From CAZJJZ01 sp964546505 (GTDB lineage Bacteria > Patescibacteriota > Gracilibacteria > UBA1369), in the NCBI GenBank assembly GCA_964546505.1, contig CAZJJZ010000021.1, positions 1 through 24,488 on the forward strand: a stretch of DNA of 24,488 bases, in the 5' to 3' direction. Positions 16,229 to 24,241 of the stretch are shown here, piece by piece. The number at the start of each line of letters is the position of its first letter. The first letter of the stretch is position 1. Made by a program: the position numbers and the translations under genes. Below the pieces are notes generated by a model that saw nothing but the letters and a program-made list of their open reading frames with translations, was not told where the DNA came from and made no database searches.

Positions 16229-16980
16229 GCCTTAGATTTGACGAGCTTTTTGGTCTTCTTGATGACAACTCTTTTGGCCTTGATTTTGATTATTTTTTTG
16301 ACCACCCGACGTCTGACATTTTTGTCTTTCAACTCAATTTTTTTCATCACACCTTCCACCACTAACTGAGCTTTAAATTTGTTTAACAGCTCCATGGCCT
16401 GCTCATTATCGCGTACTATATATATATAGTCAAAATCCTCCTTACCAATCATTCCATCTTTGAGCGGATATTTTTTCATCCAATCAATCAGCTGCTCCCA
16501 CATTTCTCCAATCAAAATAATCGGGCGATAGCTCACATGGTGAACCTGCAAATGTTGCCACATGTAATATAATTCCAATAAAGTACCAATACCTCCTTTA
16601 GTAATCACCATTGCATTAGACAGCTTCAAAAAGGTGTCTAAGCGATTGGAAAAATGATCAAAGGTTTTAAACATTTCCAAAAAAGGATTCCCCGAATTCT
16701 CCCAAGGCAGCTTGATAATTAAACCAATTGAATCAGCCAAGCCTTTGGAGTCGCCCGCCATATGTCCCTCATTAGCTGCCTCCATCATCCCCGGTCCTCC
16801 ACCTGTTACCACATCATACCCCTGTTCACCGATTTTTTTAGCCAAATCAAAGACCTGCCAATATTCCTGATCTTTTTTACTAATTCGGGCAGAACCAAAA
16901 ATCGCTACTCTGAAACGATTCTTTTTTCATAACTCCGGACCCAAAAACAGTGATTTCTTTTTCAAAGACCTAATCTTCAT
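16225..16980 (-). CDS. LOG-family nucleotide phosphoribohydrolase, in-frame TGA at codon 18
   Basis: LOG enzymes cleave nucleoside 5'-monophosphates to base and ribose 5-phosphate. The Rossmann core is clear: FRVAIFGSARIS, GYDVVTGGGPGMMEAANEGH, FSNRLDTFLKLSNA, and KGGIGTLLELYYMWQ (GGxGTxxE motif). From ATG 16980, three bases after the transketolase stop, the frame reads through family-like sequence but meets TGA at 16929-16927. The next standard in-frame start, TTG 16845, would delete the first beta strand. Alternatively ATG 16930 followed by one A fewer in the A6 run (16928-16923) would give MKKNRFRVAIFG. So this is a sequencing error, a slippage-dependent gene or a recent pseudogene. The C-terminal 32 residues have 16 Lys/Arg. 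Position after transketolase suggests it supplies ribose 5-phosphate. Confidence 0.8.
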
Positions 16981-16983
16981 TTT

Positions 16984-18903
16984 TTATTTTTTTAGTAATT
17001 TTTTGACTCTTTTCATTATATCATCAACACCAATTTTAGCATAATCATAAAGCTCCTCAGGTTTGCCGGAGAGCTGGTATGCTGTAACCCCCATCCATTC
17101 AAAAGCTTTCAGTGTCATCTTTTTGCGTACCAGTTCCGCAGCTAATTGACCAGCCAAACCAGAGTAAGGATTGTGATCCTCCAAGACAATCAACTTGCCA
17201 GTTTTCTTGATTGATTTAAATAGGGTTTCATCAAATTTTTTAATCGATGAAACTGCTATCAGTTCGACTTCAATTCCCTTTTTAAAAAGTTCATCAACTA
17301 CTTTGACCGCCAAAGAAACCATTGGTCCGCTAGCAGCTATGGTCAATAATTTGCCAGCTCTAATCAGATCAGTTCGGCCATAGTAGTATTGATAGTTTTG
17401 ATCAAATATTATTTTGCCATCCCGATCTGTTAAGACGGGTATTTTGTGCCGTCCCATGCGCACATAAAAATTGCCATAATGTTTTGCCACAAAGCGAATC
17501 ATCCGATCTGTTTGATTTGGATCACATGGTTCCACAGTCATTGTATTGAACATTCCCAAAAATGATCCTTGATCATCAATAGCTTGATGAGTTGGGCCAT
17601 CTTCCCCCACGGAAAGCCCACAATGAGTTGCTACCATTTTGACATTAGTATGATTAATGTCATTAACTCGAGCTTGATCCTTGGCTCTGCTGGAAATAAA
17701 GGCCCCAAAAGTGGAAGCGAAAGGTATTTTGCCAGCCAAGCTCAAGCCACCAGCAGCAGAAATCATCTGCTGTTCAGCTATACCACAATCAAAATGTCGT
17801 TCTGGAAATTCTTCGGCCATAATGGCAGTTTTAACTGACTCTGCCAAATCCGCAGTCAATGCTACAAGGTCTTTATTTAATTCCGCCAAGTCCTTTAACG
17901 CGTTGCCGTAAGCGGTTCGACAATCAGTCAATTCATTTGCTGCATATATTCTTGGCTTGCCAACTTTAACCTTTAATTCGGTTAAATTTTCAGTAAACAC
18001 CGGTTTTACCGGTTTCCAGGTAATCAGTTTTTTGACTTCTGCTATACGCAATAGATCCTTTTTTTGCAGCGGGATTTTGGCCAAAGCCTTCTCCGTATCC
18101 TCTGGCTTTGGTGCTTTCCCATGCCAAGTAGACCGCAATTGTTCACCTTCTTTTTGCATAAACTCAACACCATATCCCATAATGGTTTTTCCAATCAATA
18201 CCACCGGTTTTCCGGATTTATTGGCATTAGCTTTACTCAAAGCTTTCCAAATCTGTTGATGATTATTACCATCAAACTCCAGCACTAACCATCCAGCTGC
18301 GTTAAAAGTCCCGGCAATATTGACGGGCATTACTTTGTGCAAAGCATCAGAAAGTTGCACCCGATTATAATCCACAAATAAAATTAAATTATCCAAGCGG
18401 TACTTATTGGCAAAGTTAATCATTTCATGCACCTGCCCTTCGTTGAATTCACCATCACCCATCAAGGCATAAACTTTTTTGCCAGTATGATTGATTTTTT
18501 CTGCGAGAGCAAAACCACTTGCCGCAGAAACACCAGTACCCAAAGGACCAGTACCATAACATATTCCCGGCACCAACCTGGTGACATGCCCTTCAAAAAT
18601 ACTACCGATTTTTCTAAAACTATTTAGCACCGTCTCTTTGTCCACATATCCCAACTCGGCCAAAATAGCATATACTGCGGGTGAAATATGCCCATTAGAA
18701 ACAACTACCGTTTCACCGGTTTGAGCGATAATCATACTGTAAAGGACTGCCAAATAGTCAATCGCACCCAAAGAGCCACCAGGATGTCCACTCTGGGCAT
18801 TGGTGACCATTGCCAAAATACTGCGTCTGCAAGCTAAGCTTAAAGACTGTAGAGCCCACTGCTGAGACCAGCTCAAAGATTTTCCAAGTTTCGCTATTTT
18901 CAT
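16984..18903 (-). CDS. tkt: Transketolase
   Basis: Thiamine-diphosphate enzyme moving two-carbon units between sugar phosphates in the non-oxidative pentose-phosphate pathway. The 639-residue product has the full order of domains: N-terminal ThDP domain with SGHPGGSLG (38-46), SNGHISPAVYA (His72), TGPLGTG, and the ThDP motif GDGEFNEG (149-156) closing at DYN; a pyrimidine-binding domain with the catalytic Glu in FDCGIAEQQMISAAGG; and the C-terminal domain. Full-length single-chain form, not the split form of many archaea and some bacteria. It starts 5 bases after GPI and is followed 3 bases later by the LOG gene, so it is central in the tal-pgi-tkt-LOG operon. No Shine-Dalgarno sequence. Confidence 0.95.
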   Translation of the reverse strand: MKIAKLGKSLSWSQQWALQSLSLACRRSILAMVTNAQSGHPGGSLGAIDYLAVLYSMIIAQTGETVVVSNGHISPAVYAILAELGYVDKETVLNSFRKIGSIFEGHVTRLVPGICYGTGPLGTGVSAASGFALAEKINHTGKKVYALMGDGEFNEGQVHEMINFANKYRLDNLILFVDYNRVQLSDALHKVMPVNIAGTFNAAGWLVLEFDGNNHQQIWKALSKANANKSGKPVVLIGKTIMGYGVEFMQKEGEQLRSTWHGKAPKPEDTEKALAKIPLQKKDLLRIAEVKKLITWKPVKPVFTENLTELKVKVGKPRIYAANELTDCRTAYGNALKDLAELNKDLVALTADLAESVKTAIMAEEFPERHFDCGIAEQQMISAAGGLSLAGKIPFASTFGAFISSRAKDQARVNDINHTNVKMVATHCGLSVGEDGPTHQAIDDQGSFLGMFNTMTVEPCDPNQTDRMIRFVAKHYGNFYVRMGRHKIPVLTDRDGKIIFDQNYQYYYGRTDLIRAGKLLTIAASGPMVSLAVKVVDELFKKGIEVELIAVSSIKKFDETLFKSIKKTGKLIVLEDHNPYSGLAGQLAAELVRKKMTLKAFEWMGVTAYQLSGKPEELYDYAKIGVDDIMKRVKKLLKK

Positions 18904-18908
18904 AAAAA

Positions 18909-20195
18909 TTATTTGGCTAAATATTTTCTGGTTAAATTTTTGGAAAGTTCCACTCCCGGCTGATCAAAAGCATTGATTTCAAACAACTCTCCCAGATAAG
19001 CGATTGAACCTTCCAGTAGCATAAAAATTTCTCCCAAATTGGTTTCATCAATTTTTGCCAGTGTAATCTTCACTATTGGGCGATCATTAGCAGCCAAAGC
19101 ATCAATTGTTCCCTGCATTTCTGTCTTGAATAATTTGGCCATGGTTACACCTTTCAAATAACCCAACTCTTCTCTGAAAAATGGTTCATCTGGAATTTTC
19201 TGGTCAACAGGAGATTTCGCTTCGTCCAGAAAAATAAACAATTTATCATTTGGACCTTCATTAAAAAGTTGATTTTGTGAATGTTGATCTGTAGCTCCAG
19301 TAGCATGCATAGGAGTTATGCCAACATTGATTTTTTTACCTTTATTATTCACTGCTTTACCAATACTTTCTCCTAAAAGTTGAATATACCAATTGGAAAG
19401 TCTGATTAGCTTTTGCGAATACGCATAATTTACTGAAATGAATTTTTTCTTTTGATAAAGTAAATATTGAATTACAGCTAACTGGAAAGCAAAATTCTCC
19501 TCAAAGTTTTCACTCCAAAATTTCTTTTTCATCGCCTTGGCACCTTTTAGCAAAGCTGCCACATCCAAACCAATCAAGGCAGCAGGCAATAAACCTACAG
19601 GGGTGAGCACGCTAAATCTACCACCCACGTTTTGAGGTATTTCAAAGGTGGTAATTTTTTTATTTTCATTTGCCAGCTTTCTGAGTAAACCTTTTTCTGG
19701 GTCAGTCACAAACACAAAATGTTTTTCCCAGCTCAATTTCAAACCCTCAATTTTTTTCTTAAAATAAAGATACTGTGCCAAGGTTTCTGGTGTTCCACCC
19801 GACTTGGTAATCACCAAAAATAAAGTTTTTTTCAGATTGGCGGTTTCCTCAAACTCCTGAATTAAAACCGGATCAATATTATCCAAAACAAATAATCGGG
19901 GTTTATTGGGCAGGAATAAGTGACTCAGACTCTGCTGCAAACAGATCATTCCCAAAGCACTTCCACCAATTCCCAACACCACAATATTTTCATATTTACC
20001 TTTCACTTGCTTAGCAAAATCCAGTACTTTCTGCAGTGTTTTTTGATCATCGACAATTTCATGAAACCCCAACTTACGTTCAACGATTTTTTGTTTTAAG
20101 GCCTTGATTTTATTGTGGAAGGGCTTCAATTCAGACTTGGAAAGCCCATGTTTAGAAGACACTTCCAACAATTTAGAATAATCAAACTTGATCAT
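18909..20195 (-). CDS. pgi: Glucose-6-phosphate isomerase
   Basis: Interconverts glucose 6-phosphate and fructose 6-phosphate. The 428 residues match the short bacterial PGI form. SIS-domain motifs are visible: VVLGIGGSALG (about 72-82), VITKSGGTPETLAQY (phosphate-binding), VGGRFSVLTPVGLLPAAL (PGI signature 1), LLGESIGK with the catalytic Glu, and the C-terminal FDQPGVELSK with the catalytic Lys. It lies 17 bases after transaldolase and 5 bases before transketolase on the same strand. It connects glucose released by the GH15/GH57 enzymes (after phosphorylation, no kinase in this window) to fructose 6-phosphate for phosphoketolase and transaldolase. Confidence 0.95.
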   Translation of the reverse strand: MIKFDYSKLLEVSSKHGLSKSELKPFHNKIKALKQKIVERKLGFHEIVDDQKTLQKVLDFAKQVKGKYENIVVLGIGGSALGMICLQQSLSHLFLPNKPRLFVLDNIDPVLIQEFEETANLKKTLFLVITKSGGTPETLAQYLYFKKKIEGLKLSWEKHFVFVTDPEKGLLRKLANENKKITTFEIPQNVGGRFSVLTPVGLLPAALIGLDVAALLKGAKAMKKKFWSENFEENFAFQLAVIQYLLYQKKKFISVNYAYSQKLIRLSNWYIQLLGESIGKAVNNKGKKINVGITPMHATGATDQHSQNQLFNEGPNDKLFIFLDEAKSPVDQKIPDEPFFREELGYLKGVTMAKLFKTEMQGTIDALAANDRPIVKITLAKIDETNLGEIFMLLEGSIAYLGELFEINAFDQPGVELSKNLTRKYLAK

Positions 20196-20212
20196 AATGT
20201 TTTTGTTTTAAA

Positions 20213-20869
20213 TTATTTTTTTTGCAGATTTTTGACTTTAGCAAAGTCATCCATGAACTTTTTCAAACCCAAATCTGTGAGAGGGTGATGAAAAAGCTTA
20301 TCCAAAACCTCTGTAGGCATAGTAATTACATCAGAACCAATTTTAGCAGCTTCAATCACCTGTCTGGGATGACGGACAGAAGCCGTTAATACTTCTGCCT
20401 TGTAATCATAATTGAAAAGCATTTCCACAATTTCCGCGATTAAATCTATGCCTTCAAAACCTATATCATCCAAACGTCCTATAAATGGACTAATCAAAGA
20501 AGCTCCCGCCTTGGCCGCGATCAAGGCCTGTGCGGCCGAAAAAATCAAAGTCATATTCACCTTAATTCCCTTGTCCGATAAATATTTACAAGCCCTCACA
20601 CCATCGGGAATCATGGGCAATTTGACATAAATATTCTTGTGCCAGGCAGCGTATTCCAAACCTTGTTTAATCATCCCTTCATATTCGGTCGCCACCACTT
20701 CCGCGCTAATCGGACCATTTACCACTTTAATAATTTCCTTAATTCTTTTTTCCATCGAAACTCCCTCTTTAGCGATCAAAGAAGGATTAGTTGTAACACC
20801 ATCTACAATGCCAAAAGCATAGTATTTTTTGATTTCTTCCAAATTTGCTGTATCTAAAAATATTTTCAT
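20213..20869 (-). CDS. tal: Transaldolase, short TalC/Fsa type
   Basis: Transfers a dihydroxyacetone unit between fructose 6-phosphate and erythrose 4-phosphate; relatives (FsaA) act as fructose-6-phosphate aldolases. The 218-residue product is the short TIM-barrel form: MKIFLDTANLEEIKKY at the start, DGVTTNPSLIAKEG (23-36), the Schiff-base Lys83 in YVKLP, VNMTLIFSAAQA, and SPFIGRLDD. The choice between transaldolase and Fsa activity is not certain from motifs alone, but transketolase next to it favours transaldolase. First gene of the tal-pgi-tkt-LOG operon. The start ATG 20869 is preceded by an A-rich leader without Shine-Dalgarno sequence. Confidence 0.93.
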   Translation of the reverse strand: MKIFLDTANLEEIKKYYAFGIVDGVTTNPSLIAKEGVSMEKRIKEIIKVVNGPISAEVVATEYEGMIKQGLEYAAWHKNIYVKLPMIPDGVRACKYLSDKGIKVNMTLIFSAAQALIAAKAGASLISPFIGRLDDIGFEGIDLIAEIVEMLFNYDYKAEVLTASVRHPRQVIEAAKIGSDVITMPTEVLDKLFHHPLTDLGLKKFMDDFAKVKNLQKK

Positions 20870-20929
20870 TTTATTTTGGTTTTAAATTGCCAAAATCATC
20901 CTATTGTATTTGGAAATATTTTACAAGCG

Positions 20930-20957
20930 AGAATAATAAGTTATAATCAACTTGCAA
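20930..20957 (-). promoter_or_regulatory. Possible promoter of the tal-pgi-tkt-LOG operon
   Basis: On the minus strand TTGCAA (20957-20952) and TATTCT (20935-20930) are spaced by 16 bases. Both boxes are imperfect. The implied leader is about 54 bases, and the region contains no other clear element. Confidence 0.35.
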
Positions 20958-20969
20958 ATAATCAAAAAC

Positions 20970-20998
20970 TTGCTAGTCTTGGCATCACCGACTAGAAT
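20970..20998 (+). promoter_or_regulatory. Promoter of the receiver gene, probably leaderless
   Basis: TTGCTA (20970-20975) and TAGAAT (20993-20998) are spaced by 17 bases. The ATG at 21007 is 9 bases after the -10 box, so the mRNA should begin within about 0-3 bases of the start codon. Confidence 0.5.
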
Positions 20999-21006
20999 CT
21001 TAATAA

Positions 21007-21615
21007 ATGACTAATCCATCAAAATTACAACTGGCAGAGTTAGATGATAGACCAGAACCACAAGAATCAGGAATATCAAGTAAGTACGCTGAGTATTGCG
21101 AACAACAATTTTCAACACAAGAAAATACAATCGAGCATCCCTTGTCTCTGATTGTTCCTTCCAACAAACCCAAAGGATTCGAACCAGAAGGTAATATCAT
21201 TTTTATCGACGATGATGTACAAATTCGCAATGCTGTCTTTCGCATACTAAGAAAGCAATTACGCGCTGTACTACTGTATGATGACAGCAAGGAATTAATC
21301 ATTAATTGCAGCGACTATCCAGCCAACAGTCTGATCATTTCAGATTACGACCTTTACTCTTCAAAGGCTTCTGAAATTGTATTAGGAACACAAATTGCTG
21401 AAATCACTTTCGAAGCACGTAAAGCTCTCAATATTCCTTTCGTGCTCACTAGTTCCATGCCACCAGAAAATATTGCCAACTTAGATAATTTGCAGAAAAC
21501 TGGCATTATTAATGATTTTGTCCCCAAATCACAACTATTATCCAGTTCCAATAGTTTATTGAGCTTTGTTTCCAATCATTTTGAAAGCGTGAAAGCAAAA
21601 CTGAGTAATAAATAA
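21007..21615 (+). CDS. Stand-alone response-regulator receiver-like protein
   Basis: 202 residues. The first about 60 are polar and likely disordered (Glu/Gln/Ser/Pro-rich). The rest is a CheY-like receiver domain: NIIFIDDDVQIRNAVFRIL with the acidic cluster Asp68-Asp70, the phospho-acceptor candidate Asp113 in LIISDYDL, Thr148 in FVLTSS, and Lys174 in FVPKSQL. The segment between Asp113 and Thr148 is longer than in CheY, with an extra stretch around residues 118-138. No DNA-binding or enzymatic output domain follows, so it may act by protein contact. No histidine kinase is in the window. It is transcribed from its own promoter, divergently from tal, and ends at a terminator shared with phosphoketolase. 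Confidence 0.82.
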   Translation: MTNPSKLQLAELDDRPEPQESGISSKYAEYCEQQFSTQENTIEHPLSLIVPSNKPKGFEPEGNIIFIDDDVQIRNAVFRILRKQLRAVLLYDDSKELIINCSDYPANSLIISDYDLYSSKASEIVLGTQIAEITFEARKALNIPFVLTSSMPPENIANLDNLQKTGIINDFVPKSQLLSSSNSLLSFVSNHFESVKAKLSNK

Positions 21616-21616
21616 A

Positions 21617-21639
21617 AAACTCCACCTGAAGTGGAGTTT
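21617..21639. terminator. Bidirectional intrinsic terminator between receiver gene and xfp
   Basis: Arms AAACTCCAC (21617-21625) and GTGGAGTTT (21631-21639) form a perfect 9-bp stem with a CTGAA loop. A-rich sequence on the left gives a T tract on the minus strand (TTTTTTATT); on the plus strand the stem ends in TTT. It starts 2 bases after the receiver gene's stop codon and lies 21 bases beyond the phosphoketolase stop. Confidence 0.85.
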
Positions 21640-21659
21640 CTATTCAGCATTTTGATGTA

Positions 21660-24224
21660 TCAGGATCCACCGGTTTGATAGTACTCACCAGCATTCCATC
21701 CGGTAATTTCCGGCATGTCCAAGCTATTTTCCAAAATATAGGCCTTGTGCTCCACCAATTTCTTCTCATATTTTTTGATAATAGCCTTGGCTTTGGCCGC
21801 ATAGCGCGCATCTTTCTGCAATAGAATCATGGCGTCAATAATGGCATGATACCTACTGGCTTTATTCACAACCAACATATCAAACGGTGTTGTAGTAGTA
21901 CCTTCTTCAATATATCCATTAATCTTGAAACGATCATGATTGGGCATTCCAAAAATCATATGACGAACATCTGAAGGATAGCCATGATAATGATAAACCA
22001 CTGGCTTGTCAGCGGTAAAATATTCCTCAAAGCGTTTGACATTATTAAGTGGATTTTTGATAGCGCCAAGACCCTGTTCGGTTACTTCTGAAACATATAC
22101 CAAACGAATTTTCAGCTCGGGAAAATCTTTTTTGAGCAAATCTAATGCGGCAACTAGTTCCTGAACCATATAATCACCAGAAGCGGCAAACACCAAGTCT
22201 GGATTTTTGGCAGCGATAGGATCAAACCAATCCCAAATCATGATTCCGGTTTTTTGTTGTTGTCTAGCCTGTTTAACAGTAAGCCATTGTGGCAAATCCG
22301 TTTTACCTACGGCAATCACATTCAAATGATTACGACGCTTGAAACACTCTTCCAGGGTGACCATCAAACTATTGCCATCAGCCGGATAAAAAACCGAAGC
22401 GAATTTTCCGTTTTTAGTGAGAGTATTACTGATCAATCCGGGATTTTCATGCGAGAAACCATTATGTTCCTGTCTCCAGGTATTACTGGATAAAACATAA
22501 TTCAAAGACGCGATTGGTTTGCGCCATTTGATCTCATTCATCTGCTTCAAAGTTTTGCAGTGTTGATCAACCATACTGGCCACAATCTGGGCAAAGGCCT
22601 CATAAGTCACAAAAATACCATGACGACCGGTCATGAGATATCCCTGCAAAAAGCCTTGTAATGTCTGTTCAGAAAGCATTTCAGTTACTCTTCCCTCAGT
22701 AACAATATTTTCATCCTCAGGTTTTACCGGCCAGAGATATTCACGTCCTTTTGCCGCATCAAAAACTCGGCCGAATTTATTGGAATCGGTTTCGTCCGGG
22801 CAAAAGAAACGGAAAATCGAATAGTTCTTTTTATCTTTCATTAATGCGTTCAACCATTCAGCAGCAATTGCGGGAGAGCTGGCGGCAGCAGTACCTTTAT
22901 TTTTGGGAAACTCAAATTTCTCCACTTTGGGCATTACCAAATTACGATAAATGTCACCACCATAGGAATTTTTCACCTTCCCTAGTCGTAAATCTTTGGC
23001 AGGAATATAGGTTAATAATTTGGGCAGTGGCCTACCTTTACTATCAATTAGATCTTGAATTTTATAGCTTTCTAACCAGTTTTTGACTAAATTAAATTCT
23101 TCGGCGTTGGCACGAGGGTTTTTGACGGGTAAGCCATGTGAGCGAAAATTATCCAAAATCTTTTTACCATTCAATTCCACAGGCCCAGTCCAACCCTTGC
23201 GAGACCGCATGATAATGACCGGCCATTGAGGCTTCAATACTTGATTATTGACACGCGCTGCCTGCCATATCGCTCGGATATCTTGATAGGCTCTTTCCAT
23301 GGTGTCCGCCATACATTCATGCATCAAGTGATCTTCTTCATCAACAATGTAGGGTTTATAACCAAAGCCTCTGAACATATTATCCAATTCCTCATTAGAC
23401 ATTGTAGAGTAAATGGTCGGACCAGAAATTTTATATCCATTGATGTGAACAACTGGCAAAACCGCTCCGGATTCTTTAGGATTCAAAAACTTATTACCAT
23501 GCCAGGCCGTAGCCAAGGCGCCGGTTTCCGCCTCTCCATCACCCACCACACAAAGTGCAATCAAATCCGGATTATCCATTACTGCACCATAAGCCGTAGA
23601 AAGGGAGTAACCCAATTCTCCACCTTCCAAAATACTACCCGGAACATCTGGAGTGGCATGACTATGAAAACCATAAGGCCAACTAAACTGTTTAACCACA
23701 AACTGCGCGCCCCGCTCATCGCGAGTGGCTTTTTTGTGATATTCACCAAGTGTGCCCTCAGCGTAAACATTCATCAAAGTCGCGGGCGCGCCATGTCCGG
23801 GACCAGTCAAATAAATAAATTTTTGTTGATATTTAGAAGCCAGGTAATTGGCATGTAGATAAATGAAATTCAAACCTGGTACAGTGCCCCAATGCCCCAA
23901 TGGTCTTTTTTTAATCTGCTCCGGAATAAGCGGTTTGCGTAAAAAAACATTATCCTGCAAATACAAACAAGCTGCAGCCAGATAATTGACATAACGAAAA
24001 TAGTCCTGCATCCAGTTTTTGACTTGCGGATCCAAAGGCATGTATTTACGTTTTACCGAAGTCGAGACTGTTAGGCTTTTTTTAACCACTACAGGCAATT
24101 TCACAGCCAGCGTTTTTTTTGGCAATGGCTTTGGCGACTTTTTCAGCTGCTTGGTTTTGGCTAACGCAGCTTTAACCACTTTTTTAGTGATTGATTTGGG
24201 AACAGCCTTGATGGATTTGGGCAT
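21660..24224 (-). CDS. xfp: Phosphoketolase with a lysine-rich N-terminal extension
   Basis: Thiamine-diphosphate enzyme cleaving xylulose 5-phosphate (and often fructose 6-phosphate) with phosphate to acetyl phosphate plus glyceraldehyde 3-phosphate (or erythrose 4-phosphate). The 854 residues are longer than the usual about 790-825 because of an N-terminal extension: the first 60 residues hold 18 Lys, 1 Arg and no Asp or Glu. Family motifs follow: RPLGHWGTVPGLNF, TGPGHGAPA, FSWPYGFHSHATPDVPGSI, GGELGYSLSTAYGA, ThDP-binding VGDGEAETGALATAWHGNKF, and SNTWRQEHNGFSHENPG. The catalytic histidines appear intact. Residue 62 is Met (start of MPLDPQVKNW), a possible alternative start without the tail. 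It follows the HAD gene by 17 bases. Ends in TGA directly before a terminator, evidence for a standard code. Confidence 0.95.
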   Translation of the reverse strand: MPKSIKAVPKSITKKVVKAALAKTKQLKKSPKPLPKKTLAVKLPVVVKKSLTVSTSVKRKYMPLDPQVKNWMQDYFRYVNYLAAACLYLQDNVFLRKPLIPEQIKKRPLGHWGTVPGLNFIYLHANYLASKYQQKFIYLTGPGHGAPATLMNVYAEGTLGEYHKKATRDERGAQFVVKQFSWPYGFHSHATPDVPGSILEGGELGYSLSTAYGAVMDNPDLIALCVVGDGEAETGALATAWHGNKFLNPKESGAVLPVVHINGYKISGPTIYSTMSNEELDNMFRGFGYKPYIVDEEDHLMHECMADTMERAYQDIRAIWQAARVNNQVLKPQWPVIIMRSRKGWTGPVELNGKKILDNFRSHGLPVKNPRANAEEFNLVKNWLESYKIQDLIDSKGRPLPKLLTYIPAKDLRLGKVKNSYGGDIYRNLVMPKVEKFEFPKNKGTAAASSPAIAAEWLNALMKDKKNYSIFRFFCPDETDSNKFGRVFDAAKGREYLWPVKPEDENIVTEGRVTEMLSEQTLQGFLQGYLMTGRHGIFVTYEAFAQIVASMVDQHCKTLKQMNEIKWRKPIASLNYVLSSNTWRQEHNGFSHENPGLISNTLTKNGKFASVFYPADGNSLMVTLEECFKRRNHLNVIAVGKTDLPQWLTVKQARQQQKTGIMIWDWFDPIAAKNPDLVFAASGDYMVQELVAALDLLKKDFPELKIRLVYVSEVTEQGLGAIKNPLNNVKRFEEYFTADKPVVYHYHGYPSDVRHMIFGMPNHDRFKINGYIEEGTTTTPFDMLVVNKASRYHAIIDAMILLQKDARYAAKAKAIIKKYEKKLVEHKAYILENSLDMPEITGWNAGEYYQTGGS

Positions 24225-24241
24225 TTTGGTATGAATAAGGT

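Noticed and set aside
16423..16433. TA-dinucleotide tract as a regulatory repeat
   Set aside because: It lies inside the LOG coding region and simply encodes Tyr-Ile-Tyr-Ile.
1348..20981. Identical 14-mer ACTTGCTAGTCTTG at 1348-1361 and 20968-20981, both upstream of genes
   Set aside because: About one 14-base match is expected by chance in 24 kb. The second copy forms a promoter -35 region but the first would put its -10 inside acdA.
23226..23858. A 210-codon plus-strand frame inside xfp
   Set aside because: It is antisense to highly conserved phosphoketolase sequence and has no protein-like features of its own.
16225..24224. UGA read as glycine (Gracilibacteria/SR1 code) to explain the LOG in-frame TGA
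   Set aside because: Phosphoketolase stops at TGA right before a strong terminator, GH15 also ends in TGA, and no other long gene has an in-frame TGA, although glycine codons are frequent.
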